From NCBI RefSeq assembly GCF_008086165.1, contig NZ_VSKL01000001.1, forward strand, positions 992,001 to 1,056,000: 64,000 nucleotides of DNA. Reading direction: 5' to 3'. This DNA comes from Algorimicrobium algoritergicola (GTDB lineage Bacteria > Bacteroidota > Bacteroidia > Flavobacteriales > Flavobacteriaceae). Shown one piece after another: positions 1-9,375 of the stretch. A program made the position numbers and the translations under genes. Within the stretch, counting starts at the first letter, position 1. The number at the start of each line of letters is the position of its first letter. The notes below the pieces were generated by a model. It was not told the DNA's origin. It worked only from the letters and a program-made list of their open reading frames with translations, and searched no databases.

Positions 1-1384
1 TTAACGTCAGTACAGCATGATCTTTGTCATGGGTAATCAAATCGCCTTTTCGGCCTAATTCCATGGTATAAACAGAGTGCGGATAAAAGCGCTTTGTTAA
101 ACTAAATGAAATGGTAGCTGTCAGCATTAGCGGAATAAATAAATCATAACCACCGGTAAGTTCAGCAATCAAGAAAATAGCCGTTAAAGGTGCGTGTAAT
201 ACGCCAGACAGCAAGCCTGCCATACCTACCAGTGTAAAATTACTTTCGGAAACTGAAAAGCCTAAACCACAATTGTTAATGATTTTAGCAATACAATTCC
301 CCATCATACTCCCCATAAAAAGCGTTGGTGCAAAAATACCTCCCACACCACCGGCTCCAAATGTAATGGCACTCGCTATAATTTTAAAAAACACTAATCC
401 TGCTAATAGCCCAATAACTACCCAAATATTAGCGAGATCTAAATTGAAGAAATTATTTACTAGTGCTTTTTCAGGGTTTCCAGCAATTAAATTATTCATA
501 ACATCAAAACCTTCACCATAAAGCGGTGGGATAAAATAAATAAGAATTCCTATGGCAACACCACCGACTAATATGCGATGCCAGGCCGATTTTAATCTAT
601 CGAAATATTTTTGAATTCTTTCATAGATTTCAGAAAAATACATAGATATTAAACCAGCGAATACGCCCAGAATAATATAAAAAGGGACATCGGAAATTGA
701 AAATTCTCCCTGAATATCAAAAGGTAATAACACATCACTACCGAAGAAAAAATACGAGGTTAAAATCGCTGATAACGAGGCTAATAATAAGGGTAGCATG
801 GATGCAATCGTTAAGTCCAAGCTAAACACTTCTATGGCGAAAATTATGGCTGCTACTGGAGCTTTAAATATAGATGATAAGGCGCCTGCAGCTGCACAGC
901 CAATTAATAAAGTTTTTGTTTGCTGATTAACATGAAATAGTTTTGAAATATTGGAGCTTATTGCCGCACCTGTAGCTACCGTTGGACCTTCCAAACCTAC
1001 AGAGCCTCCAAAACCAACAGTTATCGGGGCAGTTAAAAACGACCCAAACATTTGATAACGTTTAATAATGCCTTTTCGCTTAGCTATGGCATAGAGTGTA
1101 GACGGAATACCATGACTTACCTTGTTACGAATAATATATTTTATGATGAGATAAACTAAAGCAAATCCAATAATTGGAAAGACAAAATAAAAGGCGTTAT
1201 GGTAATATTTTACCAAATTTCCCTCTAATAAATGTTGAATATAATGCGTTAAGTTTTTTAGAATAACAGCGCCAACACCAGAAGTAAAACCAACCAGTAT
1301 ACTTAAAAGATAGACGAACTGCTTGTTCGAAATGTGTTTAGCACGCCAAATAAGAAATCGTTTAAAATAGGTTCTGTTAGGCAT
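1..1384 (-). CDS. ClC-family chloride channel/transporter, 3' end outside window
   Basis: The reading frame runs from the ATG at 1384 leftwards off the window edge with no stop, giving about 461 visible residues. It is a polytopic membrane protein of the voltage-gated chloride channel (ClC) family. Visible hallmarks are a SHGIP segment where the GSGIP anion-filter loop is expected, GLEGP in place of GREGP with the gating glutamate kept, and a glycine-rich GGIFAPTLFMG segment matching GxFxP. The visible C-terminus (GDLITHDKD) reads like the linker into cytoplasmic CBS domains, which would lie outside the window. The start overlaps the stop of the TPR gene by 8 bp, so the two are probably translated from one mRNA. 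Family assignment is firm; channel versus H+/Cl- antiporter cannot be decided here. Confidence 0.88.
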   Translation of the reverse strand, partial: MPNRTYFKRFLIWRAKHISNKQFVYLLSILVGFTSGVGAVILKNLTHYIQHLLEGNLVKYYHNAFYFVFPIIGFALVYLIIKYIIRNKVSHGIPSTLYAIAKRKGIIKRYQMFGSFLTAPITVGFGGSVGLEGPTVATGAAISSNISKLFHVNQQTKTLLIGCAAAGALSSIFKAPVAAIIFAIEVFSLDLTIASMLPLLLASLSAILTSYFFFGSDVLLPFDIQGEFSISDVPFYIILGVFAGLISMYFSEIYERIQKYFDRLKSAWHRILVGGVAIGILIYFIPPLYGEGFDVMNNLIAGNPEKALVNNFFNLDLANIWVVIGLLAGLVFFKIIASAITFGAGGVGGIFAPTLFMGSMMGNCIAKIINNCGLGFSVSESNFTLVGMAGLLSGVLHAPLTAIFLIAELTGGYDLFIPLMLTATISFSLTKRFYPHSVYTMELGRKGDLITHDKDHAVLTL

Positions 1385-2198
1385 TTTCGTCGTGTAATTC
1401 TAGTTTTAACGTCTGCAAATCTTCTAAATATATTTGCCGTAAGGTTTCCACATACGGTCTATTGTTATAATAGCCTTGTTTGAATTGATCAATAGCGACA
1501 TTGATTAACGTTTCTGATAAAGCTATATTTCCTTCTTGTTGGGCTAATAAAGCTAAATAATATTTTGCGTCAGCACTGATGTCTCTACCGTGTTCTAGGC
1601 GTTTTTCGAAATTATATTGCGCTTTTTCATAATCTCCAGATTCATAATAAGCAATGCCGCGATATAAAAATGCGGTAAGTTCTACCCAGTCTTCACCTGA
1701 TTCTTCTATTTCTTGATTGATGTATTTATCAAAATATAGGATGGAATTATCATAATCCTTTAAACCTAAATAGGCAATTCCGCGCCAATAATCTACACTA
1801 TGACCTTGCGGCTGATCCACAAAATTTGGCGTTAAGGTATCAGAGGCGTCAAAATCGGCAATCGCTTTCTTATAATCTCTGTAAAACCATAAATATAAAT
1901 ATCCTCGCCATGGAATTCGCGTCACCGAATCTAATGGAATAGCTTTGTCATATTGTTCCTTCCATTTATGAGGCATACCACGTTTTAAATACGCAACAGA
2001 AAGTTCATAAACTGCTTGTTCATACGTGGAATCTATTTCAATAGCACGTGCAATGCCGTTGATACTACCAGCCGAACCTTGTCCAAAATTGGTAACACCA
2101 AAACTGTAGGATTCTTCGGCTTTTTCACGTTTAGTTTGACATGAGAAAAGACAAAGAACAACACAGATATTAAGGAATAATTTCAGTAATCTCGCCAT
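1377..2198 (-). CDS. TPR-repeat lipoprotein
   Basis: A 273-residue protein with a lipoprotein signal: a hydrophobic N-terminus ends in the lipobox LFSC with the acylated cysteine at about residue 20. The rest is built of tetratricopeptide-like helical hairpins (for example YLGLKDYDNSILYFDKYI and YESGDYEKAQYNFEKRL), which usually form protein-docking scaffolds. It is predicted to sit on the periplasmic face of a membrane. It overlaps the upstream membrane protein by 29 bp and the downstream ClC gene by 8 bp, so the three are likely co-translated. Nothing in the sequence identifies its partner. Confidence 0.75.
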   Translation of the reverse strand: MARLLKLFLNICVVLCLFSCQTKREKAEESYSFGVTNFGQGSAGSINGIARAIEIDSTYEQAVYELSVAYLKRGMPHKWKEQYDKAIPLDSVTRIPWRGYLYLWFYRDYKKAIADFDASDTLTPNFVDQPQGHSVDYWRGIAYLGLKDYDNSILYFDKYINQEIEESGEDWVELTAFLYRGIAYYESGDYEKAQYNFEKRLEHGRDISADAKYYLALLAQQEGNIALSETLINVAIDQFKQGYYNNRPYVETLRQIYLEDLQTLKLELHDENA

Positions 2199-2718
2199 GT
2201 TCTATTCTATAAGATATATACATATAGGAATCTCGATATTCATCATATAAATAATTTGGATTCCATGTTTTCAGTTCTGTTGTAAGTTGAAATAATTGGT
2301 CTACTAACGCTTTATTAAATGTTTTAGGATGCAGGTCTAAATCATTTTCATGAATGACATAACGCCCAGCTTCCCCTTTACAATTAATAACAAATCGGAT
2401 GTTTAAATATCCTGAATCTGTATAATTCTCATTTTTATAATGTGAAAGAATAAAGGTTCGTAAACCATTTTTACCTTTGCTGTAAGTGGCACGTTCTGGA
2501 TTATAATATTGTAAAATATAATTTTCATTACAAACTTCAAAACCGTCGCTTAACAAAGCCGTTTCAGGATCTATATATTCAACTGCATGTGTATATTTTT
2601 GTTCCGGTATAAACTTGTACTTAAACATATAATAGGCATAACCATATAAAGCAAATAGGGCAATGGTAAGCACTAAAACAACATACATAATAATTTTAAA
2701 AACGCGTTTCCACTTCAT
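2170..2718 (-). CDS. Membrane-anchored hypothetical protein with possible energy-transduction-like fold
   Basis: A 182-residue protein with a single N-terminal transmembrane helix (about residues 8-30) and a soluble remainder. The segment from about residue 100 onward (LNIRFVINCKGEAGRYVI, then an amphipathic helix and ELKTWNP) resembles the TonB C-terminal-like fold seen in many small Bacteroidota envelope proteins. That resemblance is my impression, not a firm match. It is the first gene of the overlapping set with the TPR lipoprotein and the ClC gene, and lies just downstream of the aspS terminator hairpin. Confidence 0.55.
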   Translation of the reverse strand: MKWKRVFKIIMYVVLVLTIALFALYGYAYYMFKYKFIPEQKYTHAVEYIDPETALLSDGFEVCNENYILQYYNPERATYSKGKNGLRTFILSHYKNENYTDSGYLNIRFVINCKGEAGRYVIHENDLDLHPKTFNKALVDQLFQLTTELKTWNPNYLYDEYRDSYMYISYRIEHGEITEIIP

Positions 2719-2736
2719 TAGTTAAAACTACTAAAA

Positions 2737-2767
2737 AATTTGTCCCGATAAGCTATCGGGACAAATT
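2737..2767 (-). terminator. Terminator hairpin after aspS (TCCCGATA palindrome)
   Basis: Perfect 14-bp inverted repeat (arms 2737-2750 and 2754-2767, 3-nt loop) with the core TCCCGATA/TATCGGGA. On the minus strand it follows the aspS stop and is followed by six T residues, so it fits an intrinsic terminator. Palindromes with this core are, to my recollection, common between flavobacterial genes, so it may also be a dispersed element. Confidence 0.75.
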
Positions 2768-2775
2768 ATAAATTT

Positions 2776-4530
2776 TTAAGATTTTAAGTTCAGCTTTAAA
2801 CTCAATTCTTCTAGTTGTTTATTGTCCAGTGGAGCGGGTGCATCAATCATGACGTCGCGTCCTGAATTATTTTTCGGGAATGCAATGAAATCTCGAATGG
2901 TTTCTTGACCACCTAAAATGGCAACCAATCTATCCAATCCAAACGCTAATCCACCATGTGGCGGTGCACCATATTGAAAGGCATCCATTAAAAAGCCGAA
3001 TTGTGCTTTTGCTTCTTCTTTTGTAAAGCCTAAATAATCGAACATTAAAGCCTGTGTTTTTTTATCGTGAATTCGAATAGAACCACCTCCAATTTCGTTT
3101 CCATTCAGCACCAAATCATAAGCATTTGCTTTTACATCGCCAGGATTGGTTTCTAATAATTCCAACTGCCCTGGTTTTGGTGAAGTAAATGGATGGTGCA
3201 TGGCATGGTAGCGTTCGGTATCCTCATCCCATTCCAATAATGGAAAATCCATAACCCAAAGTGGTGCAAATTCGTTTGGTTTACGTAAACCTAAACGCTC
3301 TGCTAATTCCATACGCAACGCACTTAATTGTGCGCGAACTTTATTGGTAGGACCCGAAAGTACACAGACTAAATCGCCAGCTTTGGCTCCTGTTTTTTCT
3401 GCCCATTTGGTTAAATCGTCTTGGTCATAAAATTTATCTACAGATGATTTATAAGTGCCATCATCATTACAACGACTATATATCATGCCTAAAGCGCCAA
3501 CTTGCGGCCGTTTTACCCAATCAATTAGTTTGTCAATTTCTTTTCTAGTATAACTATTCCCATTGGGAACGGCAATACCAACGACTAATTCGGCATCATT
3601 AAAAACACCAAAGTCTTTATGTTGTGCAACATCATTTAACTCGCCAAATTCCATTCCGAAACGAATATCTGGTTTGTCATTTCCATATAAACGCATAGCA
3701 TCATCATAAAGCATGCGTGGAAATTCAGCAATTTCAACACCATTCACTTCTTTTAAAAGATGCCTGGTTAAGCCTTCAAAAGCATTTAAAATATCTTCTT
3801 GTTCTACGAAAGCCATTTCGCAGTCAATTTGTGTGAATTCGGGTTGTCTGTCTGCTCGTAAATCTTCATCTCGGAAACATTTTACAATCTGAAAGTATTT
3901 ATCCATACCACCAACCATAAGCAATTGCTTAAAGGTTTGTGGGCTTTGCGGAAGTGCATAAAACTGACCTTCATTCATTCTGGAAGGCACCACAAAATCA
4001 CGAGCACCTTCTGGAGTCGATTTGATTAAGTAAGGTGTTTCCACTTCTATAAAACCTTCTTTTGATAAGTAGTTCCTAACTTCTTGTGTCACTTTATGAC
4101 GAAAAATCAAGTTGTTTTTAACAGGATTACGACGAATATCTAAATAGCGATATTTCATGCGAATATCTTCGCCACCATCCGTTTTATCTTCAATTGTAAA
4201 AGGTGGCAATAAGGATTCATTCAAGATATCCATTTTGGATACCAATATTTCAATATCACCTGTTGGGATATTGGCATTTTTAGAAGCACGCTCAATAACG
4301 GTTCCTGTAACTTGAATAACGAATTCACGACCTAATTTCTGTGCCTTTTCCATCATGGCTTTTGGCGTGCGTTCTTCATCAAAAACGAGTTGGGTAATAC
4401 CATAGCGGTCGCGTAAATCTACCCAAACAATAAAACCTTTATCGCGTGATTTTTGAACCCAACCAGAAAGGGTTACTTCGGTATTGATATGTGATGCTCG
4501 TAATTCACCACAGTTATGACTTCTGTACAT
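2776..4530 (-). CDS. aspS: Aspartyl-tRNA synthetase
   Basis: Cytoplasmic class II synthetase that charges tRNA-Asp with aspartate. The 584-residue length is typical of the long bacterial form. An N-terminal OB-fold anticodon-binding domain (residues 1 to about 110, with [11 protein letters not shown]) is followed by the catalytic core with class II motif 2 ([18 protein letters not shown]) and motif 3 ([10 protein letters not shown] near residue 530), and the bacterial GAD insertion lies between. It has its own consensus promoter and a small stem-loop in its leader. It ends at a hairpin terminator. Confidence 0.97.
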   Translation of the reverse strand: MYRSHNCGELRASHINTEVTLSGWVQKSRDKGFIVWVDLRDRYGITQLVFDEERTPKAMMEKAQKLGREFVIQVTGTVIERASKNANIPTGDIEILVSKMDILNESLLPPFTIEDKTDGGEDIRMKYRYLDIRRNPVKNNLIFRHKVTQEVRNYLSKEGFIEVETPYLIKSTPEGARDFVVPSRMNEGQFYALPQSPQTFKQLLMVGGMDKYFQIVKCFRDEDLRADRQPEFTQIDCEMAFVEQEDILNAFEGLTRHLLKEVNGVEIAEFPRMLYDDAMRLYGNDKPDIRFGMEFGELNDVAQHKDFGVFNDAELVVGIAVPNGNSYTRKEIDKLIDWVKRPQVGALGMIYSRCNDDGTYKSSVDKFYDQDDLTKWAEKTGAKAGDLVCVLSGPTNKVRAQLSALRMELAERLGLRKPNEFAPLWVMDFPLLEWDEDTERYHAMHHPFTSPKPGQLELLETNPGDVKANAYDLVLNGNEIGGGSIRIHDKKTQALMFDYLGFTKEEAKAQFGFLMDAFQYGAPPHGGLAFGLDRLVAILGGQETIRDFIAFPKNNSGRDVMIDAPAPLDNKQLEELSLKLNLKS

Positions 4531-4543
4531 AATTTGTTGTTTT

Positions 4544-4560
4544 TATACCTAATAGGTATA
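4544..4560 (-). promoter_or_regulatory. Small stem-loop in aspS leader
   Basis: Perfect 7-bp inverted repeat TATACCT / AGGTATA with a 3-nt loop in the 5' leader of aspS, ending about 14 nt before the start codon. It could modulate ribosome access or mRNA stability; no known leader class is recognised. Confidence 0.35.
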
Positions 4561-4568
4561 TGCGGATG

Positions 4569-4598
4569 CAAATTTAAGCAAGTTAACCGATTATCAAA
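4569..4598 (-). promoter_or_regulatory. aspS promoter (Bacteroidota consensus)
   Basis: On the minus strand TTTG (4598-4595), an 18-bp spacer and TAAATTTG (4576-4569) match the Bacteroidota -33 TTTG / -7 TAnnTTTG consensus. Transcription would start near 4563, giving a leader of about 33 nt. Confidence 0.7.
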
Positions 4599-4604
4599 TA
4601 AAAA

Positions 4605-4628
4605 AAGCCTCAACATTTGTTGAGGCTT
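4605..4628 (-). terminator. Terminator of RND efflux operon
   Basis: Perfect 10-bp stem AAGCCTCAAC/GTTGAGGCTT with a 4-nt loop, followed on the minus strand by a run of T residues. It lies downstream of the RND pump stop codon and immediately upstream of the aspS promoter, insulating the two units. Confidence 0.8.
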
Positions 4629-4672
4629 CCCGCTATTAGCCAATCTTTTATTTGAGGGTACAAGAATTGGCT

Positions 4673-7600
4673 TTAAATACTTTCTGTTTCTGTTGTTTTC
4701 TTTCGATACCACATTTTTAATTGCATGGATAAAAAGAATAAAATTGGAACAACAATCAAGGTTAAAAATGTTGCTACTAGCAATCCGTAAATTACGGTCC
4801 AAGCTAATGGACCCCAAAATACCACATTATCTCCACCCATATAAATGTTTGGATCTAGTTCACTAAATAACGTGAAAAAATTGATATTCAACCCAATGGC
4901 TAACGGAATTAATCCTAAAATAGTAGTAATAGCCGTAAGTAAAACTGGACGTAAACGTGCTTTACCAGCTCTTACAATACTTTCGAATAAATCTTCTTTA
5001 CTTAAATACTCATGGTCCTCTAAATCTAATTCGTGTTTCTTTCTATCGATTAGTAATTGCGCATAATCGAGCAATACCACACCATTGTTTACGACAATTC
5101 CAGCTAACGAAATAATACCAACCATGGTCATCATAATAACGAAAGCACTTCCCGTAATTACAATACCGCCAAATACACCAATAAGGCTTAAAAATATGGC
5201 TAACATAATAATTGTTGGTTTAGAAATAGAATTGAATTGAAATATTAAAATGAAGAAAATTAATCCTAATCCTGTAAAAAATGCGCCCATTAAAAAAGCC
5301 ATTTGTTTATTTTGCTCTTCAATTTGACCGGTATAATCTATATGAATGTTTTCAGGAAGATTTTTGTAACCCTTCATTTCATTCTGAATCTGCTTAACAA
5401 TGGCACCAGCATCTGTAAAGCCTGGTGAAAGTGCAGAATAAACAGTAACCACACGCTTAGTGGCCTTATGTTTAATAGCACTAAAACTAGAGTTGTTTTC
5501 ATGTTTGGTAACGGCAGATACAGGAATACTTTTTAATTGCCCTGTGTTATCTCTAAACGTGATGTTTTGATTAAATAAAGCACTCGTATTGTATCGGTTT
5601 TCTTCATTAAAGCGCACGTAAATGTCAAAATCATCACCATCTTCTTTGTAAATTCCAGCTTTGGTTCCGAAAATAGAATTACGTAATTGCTGACCAACTT
5701 GAGGCGCACTAACACCAAGTTCTCCTGCTTTTTCTCTGTCAATAATAACACGCATAGATGGCTTATCTTTATTCACATCAATTTTCAATTCGTCAATACC
5801 TGAAATATTTTTAGTATTAATGAATTCGCGCATATTTTCGGCTGTATTAATCAGCTCATCATAATCATCACCTTCAATTTCAATATTAATAGGTGAACCA
5901 GCTGGTGGTCCGTTTGCATCTTTTTCAACAGAAATAAGAACACCTGGATAAATACCAACTAATGCCTCTTGAACTTTTTGACGTAGCAACTCACTATCTT
6001 CTCCTTGGCGGTATTTATACTCGCGCATGGATGCTGTAATCTTCGCTTTATGAGGCATTTCAGCCGATGAGCCACTATCTGTTTGTGGATTTCCTGCACC
6101 TTCACCAACTTGTGAAACCGCACTTTCTACCATATAATTGTAATCGCCATCGCGATACTGTTCGGCATTAACTACCGTGTAAACACGCTTTTCAATTTCT
6201 TGCGTTATAGCATTTGTTTTTTCAATAGCTGTTCCTTGCGGATATTCTATATATACTACAATTTGATTCGGCTTATTATCAGGAAAAAATTCCACTTTGG
6301 TTCGTTGTGAAGATAACGATATCCCAAAAGCCACAAAAGAAAAAACTAATAGGACAAAAGTTCCGATTGTTAAACCGTATAAACGCCATCCAGATAAAGC
6401 CCAGCGTAACTGATTTTCATACCAACGCTCTAAACGTACCAACGTTTTTGTTTGGAAGTTATTTGCCCATTTACGAAGGAATAATCTATAAGCCCACTGC
6501 ATTATAGCTGTGAAAATCATAAGTGTTCCTAATCCACGATATTCGCCGCCAAAAATAAGTATCAAAATACCGAAACTAGCTATTATAGCAGTGTTGCGGA
6601 TAATTTTTTTAATTGCCATGTCTTTATCTTCGACACTCATAAACGCCGATACCAAAACCGAGTTGAAGAAAATAGCCACAAATAGTGAGGAACCTAAAAC
6701 AACGGAAAGTGTTATTGGCAGTATCATCATAAATTGTCCCATAATACCTGGCCATAAACCTAAAGGGATAAATGCGGCAACGGTTGTAGCTGTTGAAATA
6801 ATAATAGGAAATGCAATTTCGCCAATACCTTTTTTAGCCGCATCAATACGGCTCATGCCTTCTTCGTCCATTAAACGATACACGTTTTCTACTACCACAA
6901 TCCCATTATCTACCAACATTCCGAGACCCATAATTAATCCGAAAAGAACCATGGTGTTTAAACTTTGTCCTAAAAGGTTTAATATCATAAGGGATATAAA
7001 CATGGACATAGGTATGGCAAACCCAACAAATATGGCATTCTTGAATCCTAAAAAGAACATCAATACCATAACCACGAGGATAACACCAAAAATAATGTTG
7101 TTTACCAAGTCGTCAACTTGACCTATGGTTACAGGCGATTGATCGTTTGCAATGGTGACTTTTAAATCCTGTGGGAATTTATTATCTATAGCATTTTGAA
7201 CAATAACTTTAATTTGCTCTGCAGCATCAACCATGTTTTTACCAGCTCGCTTTTTAACGTCTAGCATAACAACAGGCTCACCAAACTCACGCGCATATGT
7301 TGTTTTGTCTTCTTCATGAAATGTAACTGTTGCTACATCTTTTAAATACGTGGCTTTACCTTTTTCTGCTTTTACTACAAAGTTCTCTAACTCTTTTGGT
7401 GTTTCAATTTCACCAAGAATACGAATGGTTCTACGCTGACCACTGGCTATTAAATTTCCGGCAGACATGGTTACATTTCCATTATTAATAGCGCCAATAA
7501 TGTCGTTAAAAGTCACATCGGCAGCCATCATTTTATAAATATCTACGGCAACTTCAACTTCTTTATCTTGCGCACCACGAATATCAACTTTCTTAATTTC

Positions 7601-8152
7601 TAATAAATCTTCAATCTCATCTTGAAGTACTTCACCATATTCTTTAAGTTTTTCAATAGGGTAATCGCCAGAAATATTAATGTTCAAAATGGGCATTTCT
7701 TCTGAAAGGCTTAATTCAAAAACATCAGGTTTTACTTTGGCACCATTGGACATGGGCCAATCTTCGCCCGCCGTTTTGGTGTCTATTTCATCTTTAACTT
7801 TTTGTTTGGCTTGCTCAACGGTAAGGTGTTCATCAAATTCCACAATAATCATGGAAAAATCTTCTTGTGATGTTGAGGTAATTTCCACTACATTACTAAC
7901 GGTTTTTAGTTCGTCCTCAAGTGGGTCTGTAATAAGTTTTTCAATATCTTCTGCTGTATTTCCAGGGTATATTGAGCTAACATATATTTTTGTTTCGTTT
8001 ACTTCGGGGAAATTTTCACGAGGCATTTCAAAAAATGCTGCAACACCTAAATAAAACATCACTAGAATTAGGACATACATGGTGGTCTTGTTGTTGATTG
8101 CCCATGATGATAAACCAAATTCTTTATCGACTTGTTTTTTCTTTTTAGTCAT
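4673..8152 (-). CDS. RND efflux pump inner-membrane permease
   Basis: A 1159-residue proton-driven resistance-nodulation-division transporter, the inner-membrane engine of a tripartite efflux system. The AcrB-type plan is clear: TM1, a large periplasmic porter/docking domain, TM2-6, a second periplasmic domain, TM8-12. TM4 carries LVDNGIVVVEN, so the second aspartate of the canonical DD proton-relay pair is asparagine. TM10 carries VVNNGVVLLDY. Between the two halves there is extra hydrophobic sequence (about residues 520-565) that AcrB lacks. It lies 10 bp downstream of its adaptor gene, last in a regulator-TolC-adaptor-pump operon. Substrates cannot be read from the sequence. Confidence 0.93.
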   Translation of the reverse strand: MTKKKKQVDKEFGLSSWAINNKTTMYVLILVMFYLGVAAFFEMPRENFPEVNETKIYVSSIYPGNTAEDIEKLITDPLEDELKTVSNVVEITSTSQEDFSMIIVEFDEHLTVEQAKQKVKDEIDTKTAGEDWPMSNGAKVKPDVFELSLSEEMPILNINISGDYPIEKLKEYGEVLQDEIEDLLEIKKVDIRGAQDKEVEVAVDIYKMMAADVTFNDIIGAINNGNVTMSAGNLIASGQRRTIRILGEIETPKELENFVVKAEKGKATYLKDVATVTFHEEDKTTYAREFGEPVVMLDVKKRAGKNMVDAAEQIKVIVQNAIDNKFPQDLKVTIANDQSPVTIGQVDDLVNNIIFGVILVVMVLMFFLGFKNAIFVGFAIPMSMFISLMILNLLGQSLNTMVLFGLIMGLGMLVDNGIVVVENVYRLMDEEGMSRIDAAKKGIGEIAFPIIISTATTVAAFIPLGLWPGIMGQFMMILPITLSVVLGSSLFVAIFFNSVLVSAFMSVEDKDMAIKKIIRNTAIIASFGILILIFGGEYRGLGTLMIFTAIMQWAYRLFLRKWANNFQTKTLVRLERWYENQLRWALSGWRLYGLTIGTFVLLVFSFVAFGISLSSQRTKVEFFPDNKPNQIVVYIEYPQGTAIEKTNAITQEIEKRVYTVVNAEQYRDGDYNYMVESAVSQVGEGAGNPQTDSGSSAEMPHKAKITASMREYKYRQGEDSELLRQKVQEALVGIYPGVLISVEKDANGPPAGSPINIEIEGDDYDELINTAENMREFINTKNISGIDELKIDVNKDKPSMRVIIDREKAGELGVSAPQVGQQLRNSIFGTKAGIYKEDGDDFDIYVRFNEENRYNTSALFNQNITFRDNTGQLKSIPVSAVTKHENNSSFSAIKHKATKRVVTVYSALSPGFTDAGAIVKQIQNEMKGYKNLPENIHIDYTGQIEEQNKQMAFLMGAFFTGLGLIFFILIFQFNSISKPTIIMLAIFLSLIGVFGGIVITGSAFVIMMTMVGIISLAGIVVNNGVVLLDYAQLLIDRKKHELDLEDHEYLSKEDLFESIVRAGKARLRPVLLTAITTILGLIPLAIGLNINFFTLFSELDPNIYMGGDNVVFWGPLAWTVIYGLLVATFLTLIVVPILFFLSMQLKMWYRKKTTETESI

Positions 8153-8162
8153 TAGTTTCTTT

Positions 8163-9353
8163 TTAGTTGTTAGTGCTTTCAGTTTGCATATCTACAACTT
8201 TAACGGTTTGCCCATCTTTAACACTTCTGGCTCCTTCTTGAACAATTTCAGCACCATCTTCTATGCCTTCTAAAACTTCAATAACGTCTCCTTGTGTTTT
8301 ACCTGTTTTTATAATAACGCGTTTAGCTTCGCCTTCACCATTACTATTTTTATTTGAAAGAATATAAATGTATTGTTCGCCATCCGCATTTTCAGAAATA
8401 ATACTTTGCGGAATTAGTAAGGCCTTTTCACTTGTATAATCGTTAATTTTAAGACGTGCTGTTAAGTTTGGCTTAATATTATTATCAGTATTAGGCACGC
8501 TTACTTCTACTTTAAATGTTCGGTTAGCGGGATTTATATAATCGCCAGCTTGACGAACTTTAGTCTCAATAGTTTCTCCTAAAATTGGAAATTCAACCGT
8601 AACAGCCTTGCCTTTTGTTACACTGCCTATGTAGCTTTCAGGAATATCCGTTTCTATGTACATATTATCCAGATTTACAATACGCATTAATTGACTTTGC
8701 CCTGCCATAACCACACTTCCTTGTTCGGTAATAATATCGTCAATGGTGCCAGAAAAAGGTGCTGTAACTGTGGTTTTTGAAATTTGTTGTTTTAGTTGAT
8801 TGACTGCTTCTGCTTGTGATTCTGAAGAAGATTTAGCCTGCAAATATTGAATTTCACTTCCAATATTCTGATCCCATAGACGCTTCTGACGTTCAAATGT
8901 AGTTTTGGCCAAATTAGCTTGAATTTCCAATTGTGCTAGTTGCTGGCTTAAACCACCATCATCAATTTTAGCAAGAATTTGTCCTTTTTTTACCTGTTGA
9001 CCTTCTTTTACATATACTTTGGTTAAAATACCATTGTATTCTGGTGTTACCACTAATAAATCTTTAGTGGTAACATTTCCTTGAATCTCTAATTGGTGCT
9101 TAAAAACTTCCTGCTTCGCTTTAAACGTGGTTATTAATGGTACTTTTTTAATAGTATCTAGTTTTGCTATTTTTTCATTAAGCAATACCATCTGATCATT
9201 TAGTTCTTGTTGCTTGGTATCAATTTGAGTACGTCTTTCTTTTAATTCAGATAAATTGTTTGATTCTAAAACAGCATCAAGCGATTTTTCTTTTTTATTG
9301 CCACAAGACGATATGATAAGGGCAAGAATAATAAGGATTTTTATATTTTTCAT
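8163..9353 (-). CDS. RND efflux periplasmic adaptor (membrane fusion protein)
   Basis: A 396-residue lipoprotein (lipobox ISSC, cysteine about residue 17) of the HlyD/AcrA membrane-fusion family. In order it has a short coiled-coil (residues 28-62), the first lipoyl half with VKEGQQVKKGQILAKIDD, an alpha-helical hairpin, the second lipoyl half (TVTAPFSGTIDDI), and beta-barrel and membrane-proximal domains. It links the inner-membrane pump to the TolC channel in the periplasm. It sits between the genes for those two partners, with gaps of 10 and 22 bp. Confidence 0.93.
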   Translation of the reverse strand: MKNIKILIILALIISSCGNKKEKSLDAVLESNNLSELKERRTQIDTKQQELNDQMVLLNEKIAKLDTIKKVPLITTFKAKQEVFKHQLEIQGNVTTKDLLVVTPEYNGILTKVYVKEGQQVKKGQILAKIDDGGLSQQLAQLEIQANLAKTTFERQKRLWDQNIGSEIQYLQAKSSSESQAEAVNQLKQQISKTTVTAPFSGTIDDIITEQGSVVMAGQSQLMRIVNLDNMYIETDIPESYIGSVTKGKAVTVEFPILGETIETKVRQAGDYINPANRTFKVEVSVPNTDNNIKPNLTARLKINDYTSEKALLIPQSIISENADGEQYIYILSNKNSNGEGEAKRVIIKTGKTQGDVIEVLEGIEDGAEIVQEGARSVKDGQTVKVVDMQTESTNN

Positions 9354-9375
9354 GATTTTAATGTGATGGATTGGC

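Noticed and set aside
273-521. Plus-strand 82-codon frame near the left edge
   Set aside because: It is antisense to the ClC gene, whose motifs are clear on the minus strand.
4631-4660. GCTATTAGCC ... TTTGAGGG on the plus strand as another copy of the palindrome-unit transcript
   Set aside because: It shares only the short GCTATTA motif, lies between RND stop and terminator, and has no palindrome or -7 box at the fixed distance.
6510-7121. 203-codon open frame on the plus strand inside the RND pump gene
   Set aside because: It is antisense to a clearly coding, well-conserved transporter and its product is low-complexity; a shadow frame.
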